From Marinagarivorans cellulosilyticus (GTDB lineage Bacteria > Pseudomonadota > Gammaproteobacteria > Pseudomonadales > Cellvibrionaceae): a stretch of DNA of 64,000 bases. The stretch lies in the NCBI RefSeq assembly GCF_021655555.1, contig NZ_AP023086.1:3192685-3256684 (forward strand), read 5' to 3'. The notes below the pieces were generated by a model. That model was not told the origin of the DNA and ran no database searches. It saw only the letters and a program-made list of their open reading frames with translations. A program made the position numbers and the translations under genes. Positions 16,922 through 24,917 of the stretch are shown here, one piece after another; within the stretch, counting starts at the first letter, position 1; each line of letters starts with the position of its first letter.

Positions 16922-17733
16922 ACTGCTGGTGGTTGTTGCGTATGGCTGCAGCGGAAGGGGTTAATGTCCAACCCGCCGCGGCGCGTGTAGCGCGCATAAA
17001 TCCAGAGTGATGTAGGTTTTAGTGCTTGCCAAATATCGCAGTACATTTGCTCTACGCAATTTTCGTGAAAATCTTGATGCCCCCGGTAGCTCACTATATA
17101 GGCTAAAAAGCTTTCTTCGTGCAGCTGCGCCCCTTCAATTTCAAGCCATACACTCGCCCAGTCTGGTTGGCCTGTCACCGGGCAATTACTTTTGAGTAAA
17201 TGACTGTTTAAGCGCTGGGAAAGGTTTTTGTCGACGCAAGCTGGCTGCGCAATTAATAAGTTTTGAGACGGCGTATAGCAGGGCGAGGCCAAAGCTAAAT
17301 CGTCTACGCAGGTAAAGTGCGTTAACTGAGTAGGTGGGTGTTGGTAGTCGTTTACGGCGGTAATGCTAATGCCCACTTCGCCGCCGGCGGCAAGTGATAA
17401 ATCGTGTTTTAATTTTTGTGCAAGCTCATCGTCATTGAGCGGTGTTTGATTAAATGAGTTTAAATAGTATTTAAACGATTTAGATTCAATAATGTGGCTG
17501 CTATTAGCAGGAAAGCTAAACTCGGCAATAGCCACACGGGGTTTGCCGGTAAGATCTAACCAGGAAAGCTCGTATCCTGTCCATATGTCTACGCCATTAA
17601 ATGTATTGACGGCAAGGTGCTGCCGGCAAATGTCACGCGCAATAGGCTGCAATAAGGCTGGGTTGTATTGGTCTTGATACGCCTGTTGCTTGCCTAACCC
17701 AAGCTCAAGGCCAAAGCGGTTGTTGTTTGTCAT
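16903..17733 (-). CDS. queF: NADPH-dependent 7-cyano-7-deazaguanine reductase QueF
   Basis: A 276-residue bimodular QueF, the long proteobacterial type. It reduces preQ0 to preQ1 in queuosine biosynthesis. The active-site cysteine lies in KSNCPVTGQPDW. The QueF NADPH-side motif is the ESKSFKYYLNSFNQ block in the N-terminal half. The C-terminal YTRRGGLDINPFR block is typical. The start ATG gives the usual N-terminus. No other queuosine gene is next to it. It lies 9 bp downstream of the ABC permease stop on the same strand, so it may be the last gene of that transcript. Confidence 0.94.
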   Translation of the reverse strand: MTNNNRFGLELGLGKQQAYQDQYNPALLQPIARDICRQHLAVNTFNGVDIWTGYELSWLDLTGKPRVAIAEFSFPANSSHIIESKSFKYYLNSFNQTPLNDDELAQKLKHDLSLAAGGEVGISITAVNDYQHPPTQLTHFTCVDDLALASPCYTPSQNLLIAQPACVDKNLSQRLNSHLLKSNCPVTGQPDWASVWLEIEGAQLHEESFLAYIVSYRGHQDFHENCVEQMYCDIWQALKPTSLWIYARYTRRGGLDINPFRCSHTQQPPAVKAARQ

Positions 17734-17742
17734 TGCATAATC

Positions 17743-18516
17743 CTATTGTCTTAAGCGTTGGCTTTTCTCAAGTAAATACCAACACGCAGCGTATAAAATA
17801 ATAACGGTAAATATAAGGCCGGAAAGGGCCGCGGCAATGTTTATGTCGCTAATGCCTAGCATGCCGTAGCGAAAGCTATTCACTAAATACAGTATCGGGT
17901 TGAATTGTGAAAGCACTTGGCCAAATGTGGGGAGCATATCGATAGAGTAAAATACACCGCCCAAATAGGTGAGGGGGGTCAGTATAAACGTTGGAATAAT
18001 ATTAATATCATCAAAACTATTGGCGAAAGTGGCGTTGATAAAACCTGCAAGCGCAAACAATATAGCCGCGAGTACAATCACGCTAAGAGTGATGGCAATA
18101 CTGTGAAGGTGAATGTCGGTAAAAAAGAATGACAACGCCGTGACTAATAAACCAATAATTAATCCGCGCAGCGCACCACCGGCAACATAGCCGGCAATAA
18201 TTACGCTGCTAGGGGTAGGGCTGACCTGCAGTTCTTCAATACTGCGATTCAACTTAGCACTAAAAAAAGAAGAAACCACATTGGCGTAGCTATTGTTAAT
18301 AACAGCCATCATCACAAGGCCCGGTACGACAAATGCGATATAGGGTGTGCCGCTCATTTCGCCAATGCGCTCACCAATTAATTTGCCAAAAATAATAAAA
18401 TAAAGGCTCATGGTAATAACAGGTGGCAATAGTGTTTGCACCCAAATGCGGGTGAAGCGCTTTACTTCTTTACGAACTAGCGTGACAAAGGCAACCCAAG
18501 TCTGTTGTGCGTTCAT
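17743..18516 (-). CDS. yadH: ABC-2 type transporter permease (YadH-like)
   Basis: A 257-residue membrane protein with about six hydrophobic segments and the ABC-2 permease signature region (SPTPSSVIIAGYVAGGALRG; TPLTYLGGVFYSIDMLP). It forms the channel half of an exporter whose ATPase is encoded just upstream; start and stop overlap by 4 bp, so translation is coupled. The pair resembles E. coli YadH/YadG, whose substrate is unknown. The gene symbol is by homology of the pair and is less certain than the family. Confidence 0.8.
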   Translation of the reverse strand: MNAQQTWVAFVTLVRKEVKRFTRIWVQTLLPPVITMSLYFIIFGKLIGERIGEMSGTPYIAFVVPGLVMMAVINNSYANVVSSFFSAKLNRSIEELQVSPTPSSVIIAGYVAGGALRGLIIGLLVTALSFFFTDIHLHSIAITLSVIVLAAILFALAGFINATFANSFDDINIIPTFILTPLTYLGGVFYSIDMLPTFGQVLSQFNPILYLVNSFRYGMLGISDINIAAALSGLIFTVIILYAACWYLLEKSQRLRQ

Positions 18517-19433
18517 TTTACCCCCTTGTTGACCAAATTAACGAAAAGCTCTTCGAGCCGATTAGCTTTATTACGCATGCTCGATATTGTAATTTGGTGT
18601 GCGCTTAAGTGGTCGAAAACAGTATTCAGCGCTTGCCCTTTTTGAATAACTACTTCGAGCGTATGCGCGTCGACACGTGTAATGTCGTAACCGTTTAGTG
18701 CCGGAATAACAGCGGGTAAGGCGTTGCTGTCAAAAATAAACACTTCTTTATCCAAGCGTTTAAGTAGCTCTTTAGTGTTGGTGTTTTCAATAATATTACC
18801 GTTATTAATAATGGCGATATTGCGGCACAGTTGCTCTGCCTCCTCTAGGTAATGGGTGGTTAATATAATAGTTGTACCGGCTTGGTTAATGTGCTGTAAA
18901 AACTCCCACATAGAACGGCGCAGCTCAATATCTACTCCTGCTGTGGGTTCGTCGAGTACTAAAAGTTTTGGCTCGTGCACCAAGGCGCGGGCAATCATTA
19001 AGCGCCTTTTCATGCCGCCAGATAACATGCGCGCCGGGGTGTCGCGTTTATCCCAAAGTTCCAGTTGTTGGAGTAGCTCTTGTGTGCGGCGCGTGGCTTG
19101 CGTCTTGGGGATGCCGTAGTAACCGGCTTGATTAATCACAATGTCAGAAACCTTTTCGAACATGTGAAAGTTGAATTCTTGTGGCACCAAGCCTAGGTGT
19201 TGTTTGGCAGCGCTGAACTGGGTGTCTATGTCGCACCCAAAAATGGAAACCTGGCCAGCCGTTTTTTTTACGAGCGAGCTAATAATGCCAATCGTAGTGG
19301 ATTTACCCGCGCCATTGGGGCCAAGTAGGGCAAAAAAATCGCCGGGCTGCACTGTTAGGTCGATACCCTTTAATGCGGTAAAGCTGTTGCTGTAGGTTTT
19401 TTGAAGGCCTGTAATGGCCAAAGCGGCAGTCAT
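18513..19433 (-). CDS. yadG: ABC transporter ATP-binding protein (YadG-like)
   Basis: A 306-residue ABC ATPase: Walker A GPNGAGKSTT, signature LSGGMKRR, Walker B LLVLDEPTAGVD and an H-loop in TTHYLEEAE. It pairs with the overlapping permease gene as an ABC-2 exporter (YadG/YadH or YhhJ-like). The C-terminal ~70 residues form the usual extra regulatory domain. The ATG at 19433 is directly preceded by a hairpin and T-run, and the only Shine-Dalgarno-like GAGG is inside the hairpin's 3' arm. Confidence 0.85.
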   Translation of the reverse strand: MTAALAITGLQKTYSNSFTALKGIDLTVQPGDFFALLGPNGAGKSTTIGIISSLVKKTAGQVSIFGCDIDTQFSAAKQHLGLVPQEFNFHMFEKVSDIVINQAGYYGIPKTQATRRTQELLQQLELWDKRDTPARMLSGGMKRRLMIARALVHEPKLLVLDEPTAGVDIELRRSMWEFLQHINQAGTTIILTTHYLEEAEQLCRNIAIINNGNIIENTNTKELLKRLDKEVFIFDSNALPAVIPALNGYDITRVDAHTLEVVIQKGQALNTVFDHLSAHQITISSMRNKANRLEELFVNLVNKGVK

Positions 19434-19470
19434 AAAAAACGCCTCAATCTCTTGCAGGTAGAATGAGGCG
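19434..19470 (-). terminator. Terminator of the Kazal lipoprotein gene, overlapping the ABC gene's ribosome binding site
   Basis: On the minus strand CGCCTCA (19470-19464) pairs with TGAGGCG (19446-19440), followed by six T residues that touch the ABC ATPase start codon at 19433. The 3' arm holds GAGG, the only Shine-Dalgarno candidate for that gene. The structure may therefore both end upstream transcription and limit ABC translation. Confidence 0.7.
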
Positions 19471-19524
19471 CTATGTTAGGGGAATGTGTGGCTAGGCACC
19501 ACCTTAAAGGGGCAAATCCTCAGT

Positions 19525-19555
19525 GCCGGCGCCAATCAATAGAGTCGGCGCCGGC
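19525..19555. other. GC-rich perfect hairpin downstream of the Kazal lipoprotein gene
   Basis: GCCGGCGCC (19525-19533) and GGCGCCGGC (19547-19555) form a perfect 9-bp stem with a 13-base loop, just after the stop codon. There is no T-run, so it may stabilise the mRNA 3' end; the true terminator is the following hairpin. Confidence 0.45.
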
Positions 19556-19564
19556 TGCGGCGGG

Positions 19565-21340
19565 CTAAAACTTGTAAGTGCCGATGCCTGGGAAGTTAAC
19601 AAAGCCCTCTGGGCGATCTGGGAATTGGGTAAAGTAAGCCGCTGCAATGGGCGCAAGGTCAAAGCTTTGCTCGGTAGTGAAAACCGCTTCGCAGGCGTCG
19701 TTAGTGTCTTTTGTGAAAAAGTTTTCTGCCTGAACAACTAGCTCGCCAGATGCTTTAATACCAGCGGTGCTGGCATTAAAGTGAACCGCCTGTTGATTAC
19801 AGCCAGAATAGCTTACTGTGGCCGTTAGAATATTGCCATCAATAGAGGCGCGCACCAGATTAGCTTCGAAGCCTGCAGCCTGTGGCATGTCTAGGCGAAT
19901 AGGCTCTTGCTGGAAAGATACAAGGCCCTCTATGCCGTAGGTGTCGCAGCTACCTTCGAAGGTCGTCATTGCTAAAGCTGCGCCGGCAGCGCATGCATTG
20001 CCAAAGGTTTTGTACTCGTGGCTTTCGCAGGGCGATGTAATGCACACGGTGTTGGTGGCGTGTTTTGCACAAACCGGCATATAGACAGCGGGGCATGCAA
20101 CACTTTGCCCGCCGACGAGTTCACCTTCTAGTTTGCCGCATTCGCCATCAAATAAAACCGCCGATTTATCGGCCTCCGCATGGCAGCGGTTGCCGTAGGT
20201 CTTATAAACCTCGGTAGGGCATGGTGTGGTAACGCACTGGATGCCTGTATTAAACGCGGCACATACGGGGTTGTAGCGTTGATCGCAGGCTACAGGGCTG
20301 TCGTCCACAATGGGGAGCTTCACGTTATGCTCATCCAGTATTGTCGCAGTGGTGCCGTGCCGGTTAACCTCTATAACCAAAGGTTTTATGCGATTTTGTG
20401 TGTGAATGTGTAGCTCGCCAAGCTGGCAGTCGTAATGACCAGCCTCTCGAATATCGCCATAACCAAAAATCACGCTATTTGGGCTATCGTTAAAATCCAA
20501 AAAGGTTGGGCCTTCTAGCGGGCGAGCGTTCGGGTCGGGTGGTGTGCTGTAGCGGTTGCCGCTTACCCTGCCGCAGGCGCCACTGTCGTATTTTCTTTCG
20601 CTGTAGATGTAAGTTAGCGGCTCTGCGCCAACTGGGTTGAATTCAAAACTCTCAATGCCATTTTCAAAGGTCAGGATATGTTCAGAGATGTCGCCGCCAT
20701 TCACGGTGATAATCATTTGTTCGTCACGGCAAACATAGCTACCCGCCATACCAAAATCAGATTGAAAAAGGTTTAATTCGCCATCTTCAAAGTGAATGCT
20801 CCAGTGTGCTTTATTGATGCCGTTTTGCGTGGCGCCACCTTCTTCAAGGGTCTCGGTATAATAGGTCTTGCCATTGATTTGCGCGCATAAGGTTTCTGGT
20901 GCGGGCGGCTGTATTGTGCCATCGCAATAACCTTGCTCGACTATTTCGGCCTGTTCGTCGCGTACGCCGCAGAAATCAGTGAAGCGGTATTCCACAGCAC
21001 AATTGCCAAGGGGGCATTCACTGGCATCTGGGGTTATGGCAAAGCAGGTGGGTGCGGCACCCGGCGGTGGTTCGGGGCTATCGCAGATATCAACTACTGC
21101 ATCTTCATCGGCGCAGGCGCCTTTGCCGTCTTGAACGGCGCCATCTGGAATAACGTCGCATTGGCTAAGGGTGTCGTAAACCCACTCACCAGGATTAGTT
21201 TTGACCATATAGCAGGTCGCGGGCATTGGTGTATCGCATTGCTCTGGGTTGGGCTCAATGGTAATGGTTGCGCCATCACAACCAACGAGCACAGCACTGA
21301 TGCTCAGTGTTAATAAGCTTAAGGCATTACGGGTTTTCAT
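19565..21340 (-). CDS. Lipoprotein with two Kazal-like domains
   Basis: A 591-residue predicted lipoprotein: MKTRNALSLLTLSISAVLVGC gives a signal peptide ending in the lipobox LVGC (C21). The protein is cysteine-rich throughout. Two Kazal-like modules lie at ~350-405 (CDQRYNPVCAAF...YKTYGNRC...GEC) and ~414-470 (CPAVYMPVCAKH...YKTFGNAC...GSC). Both have an extra CxxxPC insert between the second and third canonical cysteines. Regions before and after are beta-rich with no match I recognise; the last ~100 residues resemble a small META/HslJ-like fold only loosely. Kazal modules inhibit serine proteases in animals; a protective or inhibitory role at the cell surface is inferred. The start has AGGAGC upstream, and the frame extends further 5' without a signal peptide. 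Confidence 0.7.
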   Translation of the reverse strand: MKTRNALSLLTLSISAVLVGCDGATITIEPNPEQCDTPMPATCYMVKTNPGEWVYDTLSQCDVIPDGAVQDGKGACADEDAVVDICDSPEPPPGAAPTCFAITPDASECPLGNCAVEYRFTDFCGVRDEQAEIVEQGYCDGTIQPPAPETLCAQINGKTYYTETLEEGGATQNGINKAHWSIHFEDGELNLFQSDFGMAGSYVCRDEQMIITVNGGDISEHILTFENGIESFEFNPVGAEPLTYIYSERKYDSGACGRVSGNRYSTPPDPNARPLEGPTFLDFNDSPNSVIFGYGDIREAGHYDCQLGELHIHTQNRIKPLVIEVNRHGTTATILDEHNVKLPIVDDSPVACDQRYNPVCAAFNTGIQCVTTPCPTEVYKTYGNRCHAEADKSAVLFDGECGKLEGELVGGQSVACPAVYMPVCAKHATNTVCITSPCESHEYKTFGNACAAGAALAMTTFEGSCDTYGIEGLVSFQQEPIRLDMPQAAGFEANLVRASIDGNILTATVSYSGCNQQAVHFNASTAGIKASGELVVQAENFFTKDTNDACEAVFTTEQSFDLAPIAAAYFTQFPDRPEGFVNFPGIGTYKF

Positions 21341-21486
21341 GAGTTTCGCTCCTGCTATTTTTATGATCTGCAGCAAGCCTAGCGCGCGCGTACGAAAGCG
21401 TCTGTTACAAATTGTAAAAAGGTGCGCTACAGCACGTAAGCGGGCGCTTTGACGTATAATGCGCCGTTTTGGCAAAAGAGTGTGTT

Positions 21487-21963
21487 ATGTCTTCTTTAAG
21501 TGTGATTGAAATGTACGCGGGCATAGGGCCCGATGGTAAGTCGGTAGCCGAAAAGCTACAGGTGCGTGTACGCGATGACGATGCCTGCCAACTGGTTCGC
21601 TCACCGGCATTTGTAAAGGGTTTGGCTAGCGCCGATGTAGTGAAACTCGATAAAGAAAGTGGTCAATTCGAGTTGATTCAACGCGGTGGTAATTTATGCA
21701 TTCGGGTATACAGCAAAGCCGATATACGCCCAGTTGCAGAGCTATTAACCCCTAAGCTCGAAAAGCTTGGTGGTGACCTCGACATAGAAACACCGCGCAT
21801 GCTGGTATACAGCATTCATGTCAGTTGCGGCTTCGAAACGATTGAGTCCATTTTAAATGAGGGCATGCGCGAAGGTAGCCAGTGGCTATACAGCAATGTT
21901 TACAGCCAAGACGATGGCCAAACACCATTAAATTGGTGGCAAGACATCCTTAAACCACAATAA
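21487..21963 (+). CDS. DUF4265-like hypothetical protein
   Basis: A 158-residue soluble protein with no signal peptide or membrane segment. It resembles the DUF4265 group (LVRSPAFVKGLASADVVKLD, then a region dealing with VYS and LGGDLD, which looks like the duplicated beta-alpha-beta fold). Its role is unknown. ATG 21487 was chosen over an in-frame upstream TTG because the protein then begins MSSLSVIEMY. It is divergent from the Kazal lipoprotein gene and 10 bp before yaaA, so the two are probably co-transcribed. Confidence 0.6.
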   Translation: MSSLSVIEMYAGIGPDGKSVAEKLQVRVRDDDACQLVRSPAFVKGLASADVVKLDKESGQFELIQRGGNLCIRVYSKADIRPVAELLTPKLEKLGGDLDIETPRMLVYSIHVSCGFETIESILNEGMREGSQWLYSNVYSQDDGQTPLNWWQDILKPQ

Positions 21964-21973
21964 GGTTTCTTTT

Positions 21974-22744
21974 ATGTTATTAGTAATTTCGCCGGCAAAA
22001 AACCTTGATGAAACATCGGCATTACCGAGCGTGCGCGCGACTCAGCCTAGCCTACTTGACCATGCTCAAGTGCTTATCGATCAGCTAAAAACCTTGGCGC
22101 CACACGATGTGTCTGAACTGATGAAACTATCGGATAAGCTGGGTGCTTTAAATTATCAGCGCTTTCAAGAATGGTCTCAGCCGTTTACTGCCGAAAACGC
22201 AAGGCCAGCTGCTTTAACGTTCAACGGCGACGTTTACCAAGGGCTCGATGCGGCTCACTTTAGTCGCGCAGACTTTACTTTTGCCCAGAAGCACCTGCGT
22301 ATTTTGTCTGGCCTTTATGGTCTATTGCGCCCGTTAGACTTAATACAGCCATACCGTCTTGAGATGGGCACAAAGCTGAGTAATGAGCGCGGAAAAGATT
22401 TATACGCCTTTTGGGGTAATATTATTACCGAAGCCCTTAATGCCGAGCTTAAAAAACTGAAGGCCGATACCGTGGTTAACTTGGCCTCTGGCGAGTATTT
22501 CAAAGCGGTGAAGGTGAAGCAGTTAGCAGCAACGGTGATTGAGCCGGTGTTCAAAGATTACAAAAATGGCCAATACAAGATCATTAGCTTTTACGCGAAA
22601 AAGGCGCGAGGCCTAATGAGCGCCTATAGTATTAAGAATGCTTTAACAAATCCTGAAGACCTTAAGGCTTTTGATGTTGAGGGTTATGCTTTTAACGAAG
22701 CCATGACCTCAGGCAATAAGTGGGTTTTTACACGTAAACAATAG
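21974..22744 (+). CDS. yaaA: Peroxide stress protein YaaA
   Basis: A 256-residue YaaA/DUF328 protein, full length. Typical motifs are LLVISPAKNLD at the N-terminus, LSGLYGLLRPLDLIQPYRLEMGT in the centre (positions ~111-133) and FYAKKARGLMSAY near the C-terminus. In E. coli YaaA is induced by peroxide through OxyR and lowers free intracellular iron, limiting Fenton chemistry; it also binds DNA. It follows the DUF4265-like gene closely and precedes a response regulator by ~50 bp. Confidence 0.93.
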   Translation: MLLVISPAKNLDETSALPSVRATQPSLLDHAQVLIDQLKTLAPHDVSELMKLSDKLGALNYQRFQEWSQPFTAENARPAALTFNGDVYQGLDAAHFSRADFTFAQKHLRILSGLYGLLRPLDLIQPYRLEMGTKLSNERGKDLYAFWGNIITEALNAELKKLKADTVVNLASGEYFKAVKVKQLAATVIEPVFKDYKNGQYKIISFYAKKARGLMSAYSIKNALTNPEDLKAFDVEGYAFNEAMTSGNKWVFTRKQ

Positions 22745-22795
22745 CCCAGCCTTAAGCCGTTTTAGGTAAAACCTGTTGCGGTGAGGTGGGCGCTA

Positions 22796-23647
22796 ATGCC
22801 AATAAAAATCCTAGTGGCAGACGATGCCACTTTTGTACGCGATATGATCAAGCGTACGCTGCGGCAAATGCTGCACGGGGCCGAGCTATACGAGGCCCCC
22901 GATGGCGCGAAAGCGCGCACACTGATTAAACAAAAACTACCGGACCTTATTTTATCCGATTGGGAAATGCCCGGTTTAAGTGGCGAAGAGCTGCTGGCGT
23001 GGGTGCGCGAAAACCCCGCTAGCGCAAGTATTCCTTTTATTATGATTACCAGTCGTGGTGATCGTGACCATGTAATGACTGCTGTTAAAGCGGGTGTTAA
23101 CGATTACATATCGAAGCCATTCACCCCGGAAGAACTCACCCGCAAAGTCGCTAAACAGCTTAAAAAGCTAAACATTCCATTAAAACTCGGCCAAGATCCA
23201 GATCAAAAAGCCTCGGCATTTAGCTCTTTGGGCGTATTAACGGGCGGCTCTCCTAAAACTATTTCGCCTGACCCCGCTGAGGCTAATTCCATCCGTACCG
23301 CTAAGCCTTCCTCGGCTGCGAAAAAAAATGCGTTGCCCGCCTTTAAGGGTAAAGCTGTGTTGCGTTTTGCCGGTAGTGAGCCACAAGATTGCATGGTAAG
23401 AGAAGTTTCTTTGCAATCGTTAGCGGGTTTTTTAGTGCGCCAAGACAAAACCCCAACGGTATTCGATCAGGCAGTTGTTGATTTGGCGGATGAAAGTGGG
23501 CAGCTCGTCGTAACATTAAATGGTTATGTGCATAGCGTTTTAGCGGTTGAACCTACACCGGCCAGCCGAGGCATTAAAGTTGTTGTTCGCTTTGTTGATG
23601 ACGACCCTGAAAAATTAGAAGCACTATCTCTGCACCTGCAAAAGTAA
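22796..23647 (+). CDS. Response regulator with PilZ-like C-terminal region
   Basis: A 283-residue protein. Residues 1-125 form a CheY-like receiver with an acidic pocket (VADDA), phospho-acceptor Asp in ILSDWEMPG, Thr/Ser in MITSRG and Lys in ISKPFTP. A linker of ~50 residues leads to a C-terminal ~100-residue beta-rich region (from KGKAVLRFAG) with a pattern reminiscent of a PilZ domain, but the RxxxR and DxSxxG signature is poorly kept, so c-di-GMP binding is doubtful. GAGGTGG 6 bp before ATG 22796 supports the start. It lies upstream of the chemotaxis operon but is separated by ~540 bp. Confidence 0.75.
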   Translation: MPIKILVADDATFVRDMIKRTLRQMLHGAELYEAPDGAKARTLIKQKLPDLILSDWEMPGLSGEELLAWVRENPASASIPFIMITSRGDRDHVMTAVKAGVNDYISKPFTPEELTRKVAKQLKKLNIPLKLGQDPDQKASAFSSLGVLTGGSPKTISPDPAEANSIRTAKPSSAAKKNALPAFKGKAVLRFAGSEPQDCMVREVSLQSLAGFLVRQDKTPTVFDQAVVDLADESGQLVVTLNGYVHSVLAVEPTPASRGIKVVVRFVDDDPEKLEALSLHLQK

Positions 23648-24186
23648 TTGGCCACGCACGGGAATATGTAAGCTTATTCTTCGGGGATACACCTTCTTTG
23701 TTCGTAACTATTCAGCCATGCTCAAATAGGTCCGCAAACTGATCATTTTCTAGGCCGCTATGCAAGCGTTCCAGATGCTTGAATACCCAGAAAACAATCG
23801 ATTCGCCTTTAGGGCGACTATTGTTTCGCACCCACCTAAATAGTTACCTTTGTTCTTAATTGCCTAATACTTTTTTAGAACACTAAAGCGATTTAATCGT
23901 TAAAGCTGTTATAGATCTGCGACAGTGTGACTCTACTTATTCATAAAATTCATTATTAGTCCCTTCTTTATTGCTGCTGGTAAGCATTGTGCGTTTACGC
24001 AGCAAACTGAATAAAAGCAAGTTAAGTTCATGCTTTTCTGTCGTGTTAAGCGCCTAGCGTAAGAATAATCTACGTCTACAATTATGTTATTACGGCTACC
24101 TCGAAATTCTATGATGTAAATTAGGGGGGGAGCAATGATTATTCGTAGGGCAGGAATTGCCACCATTACACGGCAGAGGAAATAGT
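23648..24186. other. Long intergenic region before the chemotaxis operon
   Basis: About 540 bp without a convincing gene. It holds palindromic repeat copy B (23703-23850). Downstream of the repeat the sequence is AT-rich and should carry the chemotaxis promoter; I could not find a clear sigma-70 or sigma-28 pair. GAGGA precedes the STAS gene. The small frames on the minus strand have no family features. Confidence 0.5.
23703..23850. repeat. Dispersed palindromic intergenic repeat, copy B
   Basis: Same block order as copy A (1468-1631). Here the palindrome is clearer: CGTAACTATTCAGC at the left against reverse-complemented AAGGTAACTATTTAGG at the right, and GATCATTTTCTAGGC against GATTGTTTTCTGGGT inside. 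It is ~148 bp and lies ~55 bp after the response regulator stop. Confidence 0.55.
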
Positions 24187-24471
24187 ATGTCACAAAGCGT
24201 TGAGCTTGAGTTGCCAGAGAATTTAACTGTGGCACATGTACAAGCCTTACATGAGCAGTTAGAAACCCTTGTAGACGATAAAAAAAATGACAGCATTATT
24301 GCCCACGCAAAGGATGTGCGCCGGGTTGATACCGCTGGTTTGCAACTGCTGCTGGTGGCCAAGGAGGCGGCCAAAGAAAGGCAAATATCTTGGGTCTGGG
24401 ATGAGCCTTCGGACGTTCTTGTCGGTGGCGCTCGCTTACTTGGCATGCATACAAAATTAGATATTCAATAA
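24187..24471 (+). CDS. STAS-domain protein (anti-sigma-factor-antagonist-like) of the chemotaxis operon
   Basis: A 94-residue single STAS domain. The core reads DVRRVDTAGLQLLLVAKEAA, matching the D-S/T-x-G-L pattern around the usual phosphorylatable serine, here a threonine. Such small STAS proteins open many chemotaxis-like operons (with cheY and cheA) and may act as phospho-switches or scaffold partners. Its target is unknown. GAGGA upstream of ATG 24187 supports this start over an earlier in-frame ATG. The next gene starts 16 bp downstream. Confidence 0.8.
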   Translation: MSQSVELELPENLTVAHVQALHEQLETLVDDKKNDSIIAHAKDVRRVDTAGLQLLLVAKEAAKERQISWVWDEPSDVLVGGARLLGMHTKLDIQ

Positions 24472-24487
24472 CGTGTGGAGATAGGGT

Positions 24488-24850
24488 ATGGCACGAATAA
24501 TCGCCGTGGATGATTCTGCATCAATGCGACAGATGGTTTCATTTACATTAAAAGGTGCTGGTCATGATGTGATTGAAGCGTCGGATGGGGTGGAAGCATT
24601 AAAACTGGCTAATCAGGAATCGGGAGTCGATCTCGTTATTTCGGATATTAATATGCCCAATATGGATGGCATTTCTTTAATTAAAGAACTGCGTACCTTA
24701 GCGCCCTATAAATTCACACCGATTTTAATGTTGACCACAGAATCCAGTGCCGACAAAAAAATGGAAGGCAAAGCTGCTGGGGCAACAGGGTGGATTGTAA
24801 AACCCTTTAACCCCGACCAGTTGTTAGCAACGATTGGTAAGGTTTTATAA
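24488..24850 (+). CDS. cheY: Chemotaxis response regulator CheY
   Basis: A 120-residue single receiver domain with all functional residues: DDS at the N-terminus (acidic pair), phospho-Asp in LVISDINMPNMDG, Thr in MLTTESS and Lys in IVKPFNPDQ. It is the likely phospho-transfer output of the adjacent CheA, either to the flagellar switch or to pilus control. GGAG lies before the ATG. It follows the STAS gene by 16 bp. Confidence 0.9.
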   Translation: MARIIAVDDSASMRQMVSFTLKGAGHDVIEASDGVEALKLANQESGVDLVISDINMPNMDGISLIKELRTLAPYKFTPILMLTTESSADKKMEGKAAGATGWIVKPFNPDQLLATIGKVL

Positions 24851-24917
24851 AAGCTTAAGTCGTTAAATATGCTGTTGAATATAATGCTCTAACAGCACTA
24901 AAACTAAGGTAAGTGTA

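Noticed and set aside
23933..24235. Small minus-strand frames in the long gap before the che operon
   Set aside because: No ribosome binding sites, no recognisable motifs, and they overlap the STAS gene start.
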